A stretch of 16,418 nt of DNA. Origin: Salinisphaera sp. UBA6602. GTDB lineage: Bacteria > Pseudomonadota > Gammaproteobacteria > Nevskiales > Salinisphaeraceae. The DNA lies in the NCBI GenBank assembly GCA_002433465.1, contig DJIE01000023.1:1-16418 (forward strand), given 5' to 3'. Within the stretch, counting starts at the first letter, position 1. The number at the start of each line of letters is the position of its first letter. Positions 1 through 7,594 of this stretch are shown here, piece by piece. The notes under the pieces were generated by a model. That model saw only the letters and a list, made by a program, of their open reading frames with translations. It searched no databases and was not told the origin of the DNA. The position numbers were made by a program, and so were the translations under genes.

Positions 1-1
1 G

Positions 2-91
2 GCGCTTGTGCTACCCCGAGCGCGCACGGACGTTTCGTACACGACTACCGGAAACTACGGTTTCCGCGAACGCGCGCTGGGCCGATCATGA
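2..91 (+). CDS. possible 3' end of an upstream gene (partial)
   Basis: One frame entering from the left edge stays open for 29 codons and ends at TGA 89-91. Its last residues read YTTTGNYGFRERALGRS. About two thirds of its third positions are G or C, which fits coding DNA of this genome only weakly. A second frame is also open to a TAG at 97-99, so the choice between them is uncertain. I do not recognise the fragment. If it is real, it is the tail of a plus-strand gene lying just upstream of the glycosyltransferase at 139, possibly in the same operon. Confidence 0.2.
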   Translation, partial: ALVLPRARTDVSYTTTGNYGFRERALGRS

Positions 92-106
92 CCGCATAGA
101 TTCCCT

Positions 107-123
107 GCCCGGCCACCCCGGGC
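107..123 (+). repeat. small GC hairpin upstream of the first glycosyltransferase
   Basis: GCCCGG (107-112) and CCGGGC (118-123) can form a perfect 6-bp stem with a 5-nt loop, ending 15 nt before the ATG at 139. No T-run follows, so it is not a standard intrinsic terminator. It may be a processing or pausing structure or chance in GC-rich DNA. Confidence 0.35.
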
Positions 124-138
124 TTCGACGCGTTCGCC

Positions 139-1278
139 ATGGCCAAGCCGATCAGTTTCTTCGTTCATCACCAGGGCCGCGGGCATGCCCAGCGCACCAT
201 GGCGATCGTGCGCGAGCTGCCGGCGACACAACCGGTGAGCGTGCTCACGGCGGACCCGTCGTTGTTCGATGGCTTCGAGCGCGATATCGAAATCATTGCC
301 CTGCCGAACATGATCGGCGCGCCCGTACCCACGCCCGAGCTCTACGATCAGCCCACGCCATCGGTCATGCACTGCGTACCGCTGGGCCTGGCCGCCATGC
401 GCCAGACCATGCGCCGTATTCTCGACCATCTGGACGATCGCGATACCGGGCTGTTCGTAATCGACGTATCGGCCGAACTGGCCCTGCTCGCACGCATCGC
501 GAGCGTGCCGGCCATCAAGATCCGTATGCACGGCAATCGCGGCGATGCCGGGCACCTGGCCGCCTACGATGCCTGTGCCGGCATGCTCGCCCCCTTCGAC
601 GAACGTCTGGAACAGGCGGACTACCCCGACTGGGCACGCGCCAAGACGTTCTACAGCGGCGGGCTGTGCACCAGTCATGAACACGGCAACGATCGAACCG
701 CGGCACGCCGGGCGCTGGGCCTGCCGCTTGATCGTGAAATCGTGGTGGCCATCACCGGCGGCGGCGGCGCGGGTACGCCCTATGCCCCGTTGACCGTGGC
801 CGCCCGGGCCGCGCCCGAAACGCTGTTCGTCACCGTCGGCCCGCTGCACCGCGAGGGGCACGAAACCGACTTCGTCAACCTGGTCAACCACGGCTGGGTA
901 TCGCATACCAGCGATTACATCGCTGCCGCCGATATCGTGCTCGCCTCGGCCGGCGACAATACGGTCCACGAAGTCATGCGGACGGGGCGTGCGTTCATCT
1001 GCGCGCCGGAGTGGCGCTATTTCGACGAACAGCAGCGCAAGGCCGAATCGTTGGCCGCCGTCGGTGCGGCGATCCACCTGCGCAACTGGCCGGGCGATCT
1101 CGACGGCTGGCGCACGTTGCTTGAACGAGCCCGAAAGCTCGATATCGAACACCAGCGCGGCCTGCATTCGCCCGAGGCGGCGGCCCGGGCGGCCGGCTGG
1201 TTGCAGTCGCGCATGGAAACGCTATGGCATGACGACGACAGACGCGCCCCGCAGCCGGTGGCAATGGCCGCCAACTAG
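139..1278 (+). CDS. GT1/GT28-like (MurG-fold) glycosyltransferase
   Basis: A 379-residue GT-B glycosyltransferase, probably cytoplasmic or membrane-peripheral, moving a sugar from a nucleotide-sugar to an unknown acceptor. The N-terminus carries the glycine-rich GRGHAQR loop (residues 13-19) typical of the GT1/GT28 acceptor-side domain. A glycine run ITGGGGAG (about 206-212) opens the C-terminal domain. Residues about 269-304 (ASAGDNTVHEVM...CAPEW...DEQQRKAE) match the donor-binding signature of the family. ATG 139 is the first start after an in-frame stop at 97-99; no Shine-Dalgarno sequence is visible. It converges on the next gene and shares the CTAG at 1275-1278 for its stop. Its neighbours suggest a role in the same glycan pathway. 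Fold confidence is high, substrate unknown. Confidence 0.85.
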   Translation: MAKPISFFVHHQGRGHAQRTMAIVRELPATQPVSVLTADPSLFDGFERDIEIIALPNMIGAPVPTPELYDQPTPSVMHCVPLGLAAMRQTMRRILDHLDDRDTGLFVIDVSAELALLARIASVPAIKIRMHGNRGDAGHLAAYDACAGMLAPFDERLEQADYPDWARAKTFYSGGLCTSHEHGNDRTAARRALGLPLDREIVVAITGGGGAGTPYAPLTVAARAAPETLFVTVGPLHREGHETDFVNLVNHGWVSHTSDYIAAADIVLASAGDNTVHEVMRTGRAFICAPEWRYFDEQQRKAESLAAVGAAIHLRNWPGDLDGWRTLLERARKLDIEHQRGLHSPEAAARAAGWLQSRMETLWHDDDRRAPQPVAMAAN

Positions 1279-2150
1279 CCGTAGCGGACCTCGCCGTCCA
1301 GGCGGGCAGCCCTTGTTTCTTCGACGCTCGGCCGGTGACGTACCACGATATCGCCTGCCGTAGGCGACCAGTCGATCAGGCCGGCGTCGCGAAACATGGC
1401 CAGCCAGTAATCCATGCACCAGCGTCCCCAGCGAGCATGGAACCGACGGGCGTTGGTGACGATCGCCTCGAAATGCGGATACGGCGGCCGGTACAGGGCA
1501 TGGTGCTGATGCCAGGCACGCGCTCCCGCAAGCCAATAGAAGTCGATGCCCGCCATTGCCAGACGCCAGGCATAGTCGGTTTCTTCCCCGCCATAGCCTT
1601 CGTAAGCCTCGTCGAAGCCGCCGGCACGGGTATGGTCGGCGTGGTGCAGCGCGAACGACAGCCCCCAGAGCTGGCCCGGGTCGCCTTCGGCTAGCGGCGC
1701 GTCGGTGGCGAGCCGTGGGCGCGCCGGATGAAGCTCACCCAGCCGATCCAGGCGTTCGAAATCCGGCCTGCCAGCGGCGTCCACGCGCACGGCATCCGCC
1801 GGCAGATAGCGCACCTCGCCCATGAACAAACCGGCCCGCTCGACCAACGCCGCGCGATAGCGCTGCACCAGTTCAGGCGCCGGGATACAGTCCACGTCCA
1901 GAAAGATCAGCCCTTCGTGGGCGGCACGCTCGGCGGCCAGATTCCGGGCCCGTGCCAGCGGTAGATGCGCGCCCGCGACCCGAACATGCCGCACGGCGAA
2001 ATCCGTGACCGGCAGATCGTCCTCGATTTCGGGCTGCATCCAGGCGATGACGAGTTCATCCGGCGGGCTCGACTGAGCATTGAGCCCGTGCATGAGGTTG
2101 ACCAGATGCGCGCACCGGTCGCGCACCAGGGTGAGTACGCTCGTCTTCAC
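1275..2150 (-). CDS. GT2-fold glycosyltransferase with GT7-type C-terminal motif
   Basis: A 291-residue GT-A glycosyltransferase. The N-terminus (KTSVLTLVRDR) starts a Rossmann-like nucleotide-sugar domain; LIFLDVDC contains the metal-binding DVD motif (85-87). The stretch WGLSFALHH...GGFDEAYEGYGGEETDYAWRL (about 162-197) is the C-terminal galactosyltransferase-like signature (Glyco_transf_7C, also seen in GT27), where the E/D residues serve catalysis and metal or acceptor binding. The frame is open much further upstream, but that part is arginine- and glycine-rich nonsense antisense to the synthase. I choose GTG at 2150, which makes a GTGA overlap with the upstream stop. It is very probably co-translated with the sucrose-phosphate synthase-like gene. 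Donor and acceptor are unknown; elongation of that enzyme's product is an attractive inference. Confidence 0.85.
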   Translation of the reverse strand: MKTSVLTLVRDRCAHLVNLMHGLNAQSSPPDELVIAWMQPEIEDDLPVTDFAVRHVRVAGAHLPLARARNLAAERAAHEGLIFLDVDCIPAPELVQRYRAALVERAGLFMGEVRYLPADAVRVDAAGRPDFERLDRLGELHPARPRLATDAPLAEGDPGQLWGLSFALHHADHTRAGGFDEAYEGYGGEETDYAWRLAMAGIDFYWLAGARAWHQHHALYRPPYPHFEAIVTNARRFHARWGRWCMDYWLAMFRDAGLIDWSPTAGDIVVRHRPSVEETRAARLDGEVRYG

Positions 2151-4234
2151 GACGCGTGGCAACGCGCCTGAAAGTGCGTCACGCCTTCGATGACGCCCCG
2201 CGCATGGCTGGCACCCGCCAGATAGGCATGCCCCAGCCCGGCCGCCTGGGCCAGCCCGTCGCGATAGTTGGCCACCACGATCGCACAGGGAAGCATCTGA
2301 AGCATGTCCAGATCGTTGGCCGAATCGCCGGCCACATAAACCCGCTCGTGGTGGGTGTCGGTGGCCTCGGCCAGATACGCCACCGCCGCGCCTTTCGACG
2401 CACGTATCGGCAGCACGTCCACGCAGCGATCGTTGCTGTGAATCACCCGTGCCTGCAGCCCGTTGTCGGCCAGCAGCGCCCGCAGGCGCGGGGCGATGTC
2501 CTGCCCCGGCTCGCACAGATAGCTGATCTTGTGCTCGCGCTGCTCCAGCGGCGACTGGGCGACGAGTTCGTCCACGCCGTCCAGCACTCGGGCCACGGTG
2601 GCGCGCTCCCAGCCGTGGTTGATGCGAGCGGCCCAGCGGGTATCGCGGACATAGGTCACGCCGTCGGCCGCCAGCCGATACACCTCGGCGCCCACGCAGG
2701 CGATAAGAAAATCCGGCCAGGCAATGCCGGCCTGCTCGAGAATCAGCAGCGCGCTATGAAAGCTGCGCCCGGTCGCCACGCCGAAGCGCAGCCGCGGCTG
2801 GCCGGCATGCCAGGCATTGAAGTGCGTCACCCCCTGCGCACAGCCCACCAGCGTGCCGTCGATATCGCAGACCAGCATGGCATCGGCCGGCGCAGCGGCG
2901 CGGCGCCGACGTTCAGGCACGCCATCGCATAGGCGGTGTAGCAGCCGATGGTAATAATCGACGTGCCGGGCCCAGTCGAACACGCTCGTGGCCTTGCGCC
3001 CACCGGCCTGGCAGGCCAGCCAGCGCTCGCGGTCGTCGAGCAGTTCGATGGCGGCCGTGGCGATGGCATCGGTGGAACAGGGGTTGACCAGCACGCCGTT
3101 GTGGCACTGCTCGATGATGTCGTTCGGCCCGCCGGAATCGGTGGCGACGACCGGCAGCCCCGCGGCCGCGGCTTCCAGCAACGTCAAGCCGAAGGGTTCG
3201 TTGAACGCTACGTTGGCGAACAGCCCGCAGCGCTCGCGTGCCCAGGCATAGACTGACGGCACATCGGCGCCGTGGTGCTGTTTGGGGTAGGCAATGCGGC
3301 CATACAGATCGTAATGATCGATCAGCGCCAGCATTTCGCGCAGGTTGTCGGCGATCTCGGGTTCCAGCGCATCCAGGGATTGTCGGCCGCCGGCAAGAAT
3401 CACCAGATTGGCGCGTTCCTGCAGCGCCGGGGACTCGCCATAGGCACGAATGAGGCTGGCCAGGTTCTTGCGCGTAACCGGGCGTGCAATGGCCAGCAAC
3501 GCGGGTTTGTCCGGCTCGTTGAGAAAACGCGACATCAGCGCGTGTACCCGCGCGTTGGGCTGAGAACGCGCGAAGGCCTGCAGGTCGCTGGCCGGGCGGA
3601 TTACGCGGATACGGCCTGGGTCGTATGCCGGGTACTGCGCATACTGAAGCTCGGCTTCGTCGCGTGAGCTGGCGATCACCAGACTCGCATCGCGCAGCGC
3701 CTGGTTTTCCACCTCGATACGACGATCGAGGGCCACGTTCGCCGGGGCGTTGGCCTGTCCGGCCGCCGCCGCATAATCGCGTTTCGGCTGGCCCAGCGAG
3801 TGGGCGGTGAACACGAAGGCAATACCGCGCCGGTTCTTGACCTGTGCCGCCACATGGGCGGCATCCGCGTAGTGGGCATGCAGCAGGTCCGGCGCCCGGT
3901 CGAGGCTATCGATATAGCCGACCAGCCGATCGCTGAACGCCGGCAGCTGATCCCAGAGTTCTTCCTTGCTGCGATAGGCCGAATCCGGCGTGGGCAGGCG
4001 GATGATGCGCACCTTCGGGTTCACGTATTCGCAGCCGCTGCGATAGTCGCCCGCGGTGAATTCCGCATCGAAGGCGCGCGTGACGATATCGATCCGCTCG
4101 ATATCCGGGTCGCGTGCCGAGGCCTGGGCCAGTTCCAGCAGGTAACGAATATGCCCGCCGGTATCGGCGGTGAGCCCGTATTCCACGTCGTGGGCTCGAA
4201 GACACCCTTGCAGGGCGATGTGCATGATAAACAT
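2147..4234 (-). CDS. bidomain sucrose-phosphate synthase / sucrose-phosphate phosphatase-like protein
   Basis: A 695-residue fusion. Residues about 1-435 form a GT4 GT-B synthase: DTGGHIRYLLELA near the N-terminus with the acceptor-side GGH (26-28), FTAHSLGQPKRD (142-153), ARPVTRKN (250-257) and NEPFGLTLLEAA, containing the E-x7-E donor motif (E346, E354). Residues about 452-695 form a HAD-superfamily phosphatase of the S6PP type: DIDGTL (457-462) with nucleophile D457, ATGRS (487-491), PDFLIACVGAEVY, SKG lysine (614) and GDSAND (636-641). The known reaction is UDP-glucose plus fructose-6-phosphate to sucrose-6-phosphate, then sucrose. Related enzymes make mannosylfructose, so the product is not certain. 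A possible AGGA ribosome site lies 12 nt before ATG 4234; the ATG at 4225 is an alternative. Its stop overlaps the downstream glycosyltransferase by GTGA. Confidence 0.88.
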   Translation of the reverse strand: MFIMHIALQGCLRAHDVEYGLTADTGGHIRYLLELAQASARDPDIERIDIVTRAFDAEFTAGDYRSGCEYVNPKVRIIRLPTPDSAYRSKEELWDQLPAFSDRLVGYIDSLDRAPDLLHAHYADAAHVAAQVKNRRGIAFVFTAHSLGQPKRDYAAAAGQANAPANVALDRRIEVENQALRDASLVIASSRDEAELQYAQYPAYDPGRIRVIRPASDLQAFARSQPNARVHALMSRFLNEPDKPALLAIARPVTRKNLASLIRAYGESPALQERANLVILAGGRQSLDALEPEIADNLREMLALIDHYDLYGRIAYPKQHHGADVPSVYAWARERCGLFANVAFNEPFGLTLLEAAAAGLPVVATDSGGPNDIIEQCHNGVLVNPCSTDAIATAAIELLDDRERWLACQAGGRKATSVFDWARHVDYYHRLLHRLCDGVPERRRRAAAPADAMLVCDIDGTLVGCAQGVTHFNAWHAGQPRLRFGVATGRSFHSALLILEQAGIAWPDFLIACVGAEVYRLAADGVTYVRDTRWAARINHGWERATVARVLDGVDELVAQSPLEQREHKISYLCEPGQDIAPRLRALLADNGLQARVIHSNDRCVDVLPIRASKGAAVAYLAEATDTHHERVYVAGDSANDLDMLQMLPCAIVVANYRDGLAQAAGLGHAYLAGASHARGVIEGVTHFQARCHAS

Positions 4235-4279
4235 GGGCGCGCTTTATCCTGTGTCGCCGTGAACCATCATCCCCGTGCC

Positions 4280-5344
4280 ATGACCCCGAACCGGCCGCTG
4301 CGCATCGCGCAGATCTCACCGCTCATCCTGCCCCTGCCCGCAGCCGAAGCCGGCGGTACGGAGCGTATCGTGGTCGACCTGAGCTATGCGCTGAACGCGC
4401 TCGGCCACCAGGTCACCGTGTTCGCAAGCGCCGACAGTCAGCTCGACCTGCCCTGTGTGAGCGCGCTTGAAAGTCTCGCCTTCTTCGAAACCCGTGACGG
4501 CCACGTGCCGCCCGGGCTGCCCGGCGTACTCGAAGCCGCGCTCATGGAGCGGCTGCGTGAAAGCCTGGCCGATTTCGATATCGTCCACTGCCACGGCGAA
4601 TTCTTTCATGCCGCCCTGCTGGGCGAGCAACGCAAACACAGCCTTACGACCATCCACTGGCGCACCGACGAACTCGACCGCCAGCTTTTCTTCTCCGCCT
4701 TTCCGGACCTGCCGGTGGCCGCCATTTCGGCCAGCCAGGCGCATACGATACCGGCGTCCAACTGCCGCGGCGTTGTTGCCCACGGCCTCGACCCGGCACG
4801 CTTTGCCCCACCGCCGCCGGTCGAGCCCGACCACAGCCTGCTGTTCATCGGCCGCATGACCGATCAGAAGCGTCCGGATCGCGCGATCGACATTGCCCGA
4901 CGCTGCGAACATGCACTCAAACTAGCCGGAAGTCGCGACCCCGGAAATCCGTACTATTTCGAACACCACGTCCAACCGGCGCTGGGCGGCGCTATCGAGC
5001 ACGTTGGCGCGATCGACGATGCACGCAAGCGCGAGCTGCTCCTGGCGGCGCGCGCGCTGATTTTCCCGATCGACTGGCCGGAGCCCTTCGGCCTGGTGAT
5101 GATCGAGGCCATGGCCTGCGGCACGCCGGTGATCGCATGGAACAACGGCGCCGTGCCGGAAGTGGTTGAGCACGGCGTGACCGGCTTCATCGTCGACAGC
5201 ATCGACGAGGCCGTGGCGGCCGTGGCTCGCCTGCCCGAACTCGACCGCAGCGTCATCCGTGCACGCTTTCTCGAACGCTTCACCGCCGAGCGCATGGCGC
5301 GCGACTATGTCCGCCTCTATCGCCGGCTGCTCGCGGATGCGTGA
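4280..5344 (+). CDS. GT4 family glycosyltransferase
   Basis: A 354-residue GT-B glycosyltransferase of the GT4 family. The N-terminus reads RIAQISPLILPLP...GGTERIVVDLSYAL, with the GGTE loop (25-28) that lines the active site. FIGRMTDQKRPDRAI (189-203) opens the C-terminal donor domain, and EPFGLVMIEAMACGTPVIA (268-286) holds the E-x7-E donor motif. It is the first gene of the plus-strand operon and diverges from the synthase with only 45 bp between start codons. No Shine-Dalgarno is visible before ATG 4280; GTG 4259 is an in-frame alternative, and longer extensions would run antisense into the synthase. Its TGA overlaps GTG 5341 of a proposed small ORF. A nucleotide-sugar-dependent transfer is confident; the substrates are unknown. 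Confidence 0.9.
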   Translation: MTPNRPLRIAQISPLILPLPAAEAGGTERIVVDLSYALNALGHQVTVFASADSQLDLPCVSALESLAFFETRDGHVPPGLPGVLEAALMERLRESLADFDIVHCHGEFFHAALLGEQRKHSLTTIHWRTDELDRQLFFSAFPDLPVAAISASQAHTIPASNCRGVVAHGLDPARFAPPPPVEPDHSLLFIGRMTDQKRPDRAIDIARRCEHALKLAGSRDPGNPYYFEHHVQPALGGAIEHVGAIDDARKRELLLAARALIFPIDWPEPFGLVMIEAMACGTPVIAWNNGAVPEVVEHGVTGFIVDSIDEAVAAVARLPELDRSVIRARFLERFTAERMARDYVRLYRRLLADA

Positions 5345-5520
5345 GCACTTTGCAATGGCGCGCAACCCATTCACGACCGCATTACTACGCATTACCCGGT
5401 TTGCGCCCAGGGGCTACCATCCATGCCTATGCCGAGCGACTCGAGCACGCCCCATGGGTGAACCTGTTTGCCGCGGGGCTGTCCCGCCCGGCGCCCGCTT
5501 GGCGCGGCCACCGGCCATGA
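5341..5520 (+). CDS. proposed small ORF between the GT4 and GT2 genes (59 residues, unknown function)
   Basis: This frame is open for 59 codons from GTG 5341 to TGA 5518-5520. It starts in a GTGA overlap with the GT4 stop and ends in an ATGA overlap with the GT2 start, the same 4-bp linkage as every other junction of the operon. Without it the operon would have one anomalous 172-bp gap. The product starts MSTLQWRATHSRPHYYALPG and ends PAPAWRGHRP; its second half (HAYAERLEHAPWVNLFAAGL) looks protein-like. About 68% of third positions are G or C, lower than the flanking genes, and the first half is the weaker part. No family, signal peptide or membrane segment is recognised. It may instead be a non-coding spacer, or 5' sequence of a longer GT2. 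Confidence 0.45.
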   Translation: MSTLQWRATHSRPHYYALPGLRPGATIHAYAERLEHAPWVNLFAAGLSRPAPAWRGHRP

Positions 5521-6566
5521 ACTGCGCCACACGTACGCGCGTGGCGATCTGTGTACCCGTACGCGACGAACGCGAGTGCCTGCCCGCCCTGCTCGATGCC
5601 TTCTCGCGCCAGCACCGGCCGCGTGCCGATCTGGTGGTGTGCCTGTTGTTCGACGGCTGTGACGATGGTGGCCATGCCTATGTCCAGGCACGCAAAGCCG
5701 AGCTCGGCTATCGGCTGGTCAGCGCGCGGATCGAGCGCCTCGCGACAGCCCGTGCCGGGCGCGCACGACGCGCGGCCATGGCGCTGGGCGCAAAAACGCT
5801 TGCCCGCGATCGCCAGCCCGGCGACATCGAACTGCTGCTGAGTACCGATGCCGATTCCGTTCCGGCCGCGGACTGGGTCGACGCCAGCATCCGCGCGCTC
5901 GAACAGGCCGACGTCGTGGCCGGCTATATCGAACGCCCGGATGCGCCCCCCATGGATATGCACCGCCGCGTGGAACGCTACTGGGAACGCCTGCGCTGCC
6001 TGCAACGCACGGTCGACCCACTCGACTACGACCCGGCCCCTTCGCATCCGTCACAGGGCGGCGCGAGCCTGGGCTTTCGGGCCGACGTCTATGCGGCGCT
6101 GGGCGGTTTCGACGATATCGCCACCCACGAAGACGTCCGCCTGGTCACCGCGGCCCGGGCCGCCGGTTATCGCGTGCGCCACGATCGCGGCGTACGCGTG
6201 GCTACGTCGTCGCGCGTGCACGGGCGCGCCGTCGACGGCCTGGCCGATACCCTGCGCGCCCGCCAGTCCTGCCGCGACATGCCCGCGGTGCAGAACCCCG
6301 ACACAGCCCTGGCACGTTATCGCCTCTGCGCCCAGACGCGCGCCGCCTTCGACGGCATCGCCGACGCCGCAACGGCCCGCGCGCTGGCCGAGCACAGCAA
6401 CCGCTCGGTGGACGAACTGCGTGCCATCGCAGGCGAATGCGCCAGCGCCGAAAGCTTCGTCATGCGGCTCGTGCCCGACCCCGAAAACAGCGAAGAACTG
6501 GCGCTCGATTCCGCCGAGCAGCGACTCGCCCAACTGGAAACCGCCTACGGATGTCCGACCGCATGA
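5517..6566 (+). CDS. GT2 family glycosyltransferase
   Basis: A 349-residue GT-A glycosyltransferase. RVAICVPVRDE (8-18) is the opening beta strand of the nucleotide-binding domain, LLLSTDADS contains the metal-binding DAD (111-113), SQGGASLGFRADVYAALGGFDD (about 179-200) is the usual acceptor-side segment, and THEDVRL (203-209) supplies the probable catalytic ED. SSRVHGRAVDGLADTL follows, then a C-terminal extension of about 100 residues of unknown role. No transmembrane helices are evident, so it is likely cytoplasmic. The frame is open upstream to ATG 5259, but homology begins at MNCATRTRVAIC and ATG 5517 overlaps the preceding small-ORF stop as ATGA. Its own stop overlaps the acyl-CoA dehydrogenase-like gene. 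Substrates unknown. Confidence 0.87.
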   Translation: MNCATRTRVAICVPVRDERECLPALLDAFSRQHRPRADLVVCLLFDGCDDGGHAYVQARKAELGYRLVSARIERLATARAGRARRAAMALGAKTLARDRQPGDIELLLSTDADSVPAADWVDASIRALEQADVVAGYIERPDAPPMDMHRRVERYWERLRCLQRTVDPLDYDPAPSHPSQGGASLGFRADVYAALGGFDDIATHEDVRLVTAARAAGYRVRHDRGVRVATSSRVHGRAVDGLADTLRARQSCRDMPAVQNPDTALARYRLCAQTRAAFDGIADAATARALAEHSNRSVDELRAIAGECASAESFVMRLVPDPENSEELALDSAEQRLAQLETAYGCPTA

Positions 6567-7594
6567 CCGACACGCCCGATCTGGCCAGCCTCGACCGCAA
6601 CGCCGGCGATAGCGCCTATATGGCCGCGGGCATCGCACGCCTGCAAACGGGCCTGGCGTTCGACGATCCGGCCGACGCAGCGACCTATCGGATACTGCTG
6701 CGCCGCCTCTATGCCGCCGGGCGCTTCGACCTGCCCCTCGGGCGTCTGTTCGAAGGCCATATCGATGCCCTGCAGATCATCAACCGCTATGGCGATACCA
6801 ACGCGGCGGCCACCCTGCACGCAGCCGCGCGTCAGGGCGCTTGTTTTGGCGTATGGAACGCGCCGCTGGCCGGCGAAGCACTCACGCTCGCCCAGGACCG
6901 GCTCGACGGCGGCAAGGCCTTCGCCTCAGGCGCGGGGCTGCTCAGCCATGCACTGGTCAGCGCCGAGGTGCCAGACAGCGACGCCAAGCAGCTGCTGGTC
7001 GTGGATCTCGCGCGCACGCCGCCGACCCTCGATACCGAGTGGTGGCAGGTGCTGGGTATGCAGCGCTCGCATACCCATCTCGTGCGCTGGCACGACGCGC
7101 CGCTAAGCGACCACGACATACGCATCGGCCAACCCGGCGACTATGAGCGCGAACCCTGGCTCAGCGCGGGCGCGCTGCGTTTTGTGGCCGTCCATGCCGG
7201 CGGCATCGCCGGCCTGTTCGACGGCGTACGCCGGCATCTGGTGACCCGCGGCCGCCAGGGCGACCCGCACCAGGCCGCCCGGCTGGGGCGCCTGTTCGGC
7301 CTGGCCGACAGCGCGGCCGCCGTGGTCGAGCGCACCGCTGCGCGCCTGTATGAAACCGATGCCGATCATCATCCGGCGCTTGTGGCCAACGCCCGCAGCG
7401 CGGTGTTGGACGCCGGCGAACAGGCGCTCACCCTCGCCCAGCAGTGTGTCGGGCTATCCGCGTTTTTCGAAACCGACCCCCTGTGCGCGCATATGGCCGA
7501 TCTGATGGTCTATCTGCGCCAACCTGCCCCCGACGCCCAGCGGGTGAAAACCGGCACGGCCGCGGCGGCCGGGCATATCGAGCTGTCGCTATGA
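6563..7594 (+). CDS. acyl-CoA dehydrogenase-like protein (short, atypical)
   Basis: A 343-residue member of the acyl-CoA dehydrogenase fold, normally an FAD enzyme that oxidises acyl-CoA or acts as a flavin monooxygenase in the DszC-like branch. Features that fit are the helical N-terminus with FEGHIDALQIINRYG, the central segment FGVWNAPLAGEALTL...GGKAFASGAGLLSHALV (mid beta domain) and the C-terminal DLMVYLRQPAPDAQ (313-326), which resembles the FAD-contacting tail. The usual C-terminal catalytic glutamate signature (YEGT type) is absent and the protein is shorter than the usual 380-400 residues, so its chemistry may differ. ATG 6563 makes an ATGA overlap with the GT2 stop; ATG 6551 is an alternative start. 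Between a glycosyltransferase and a deacetylase, it may act on a sugar- or lipid-linked intermediate, which is inference. Confidence 0.75.
   Translation: MTDTPDLASLDRNAGDSAYMAAGIARLQTGLAFDDPADAATYRILLRRLYAAGRFDLPLGRLFEGHIDALQIINRYGDTNAAATLHAAARQGACFGVWNAPLAGEALTLAQDRLDGGKAFASGAGLLSHALVSAEVPDSDAKQLLVVDLARTPPTLDTEWWQVLGMQRSHTHLVRWHDAPLSDHDIRIGQPGDYEREPWLSAGALRFVAVHAGGIAGLFDGVRRHLVTRGRQGDPHQAARLGRLFGLADSAAAVVERTAARLYETDADHHPALVANARSAVLDAGEQALTLAQQCVGLSAFFETDPLCAHMADLMVYLRQPAPDAQRVKTGTAAAAGHIELSL

Noticed and set aside
55..1167. Long 370-codon minus-strand frame opposite the first glycosyltransferase
   Set aside because: It is the mirror of a well-recognised plus-strand gene, has no known motif, and such antisense frames are common in GC-rich DNA.
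2151..2516. Upstream extension of the GT7-motif glycosyltransferase frame
   Set aside because: The extension translates to arginine/glycine-rich sequence antisense-frame to the synthase; homology starts at KTSVLTLV and GTG 2150 fits the 4-bp overlap.
3800..4279. Longer N-terminus for the GT4 glycosyltransferase
   Set aside because: It would lie antisense within the synthase gene; the GT4 fold begins just after ATG 4280.
4235..4279. Promoters in the 45-bp divergent gap between the synthase and GT4
   Set aside because: Promoters must lie in or near this gap, but no -35/-10 pair with acceptable spacing could be identified on either strand.
5259..5516. Longer N-terminus for the GT2 glycosyltransferase
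   Set aside because: The added residues are low-complexity Arg/Pro/Ala, the first part overlaps the GT4 gene, and the family homology begins right after ATG 5517.
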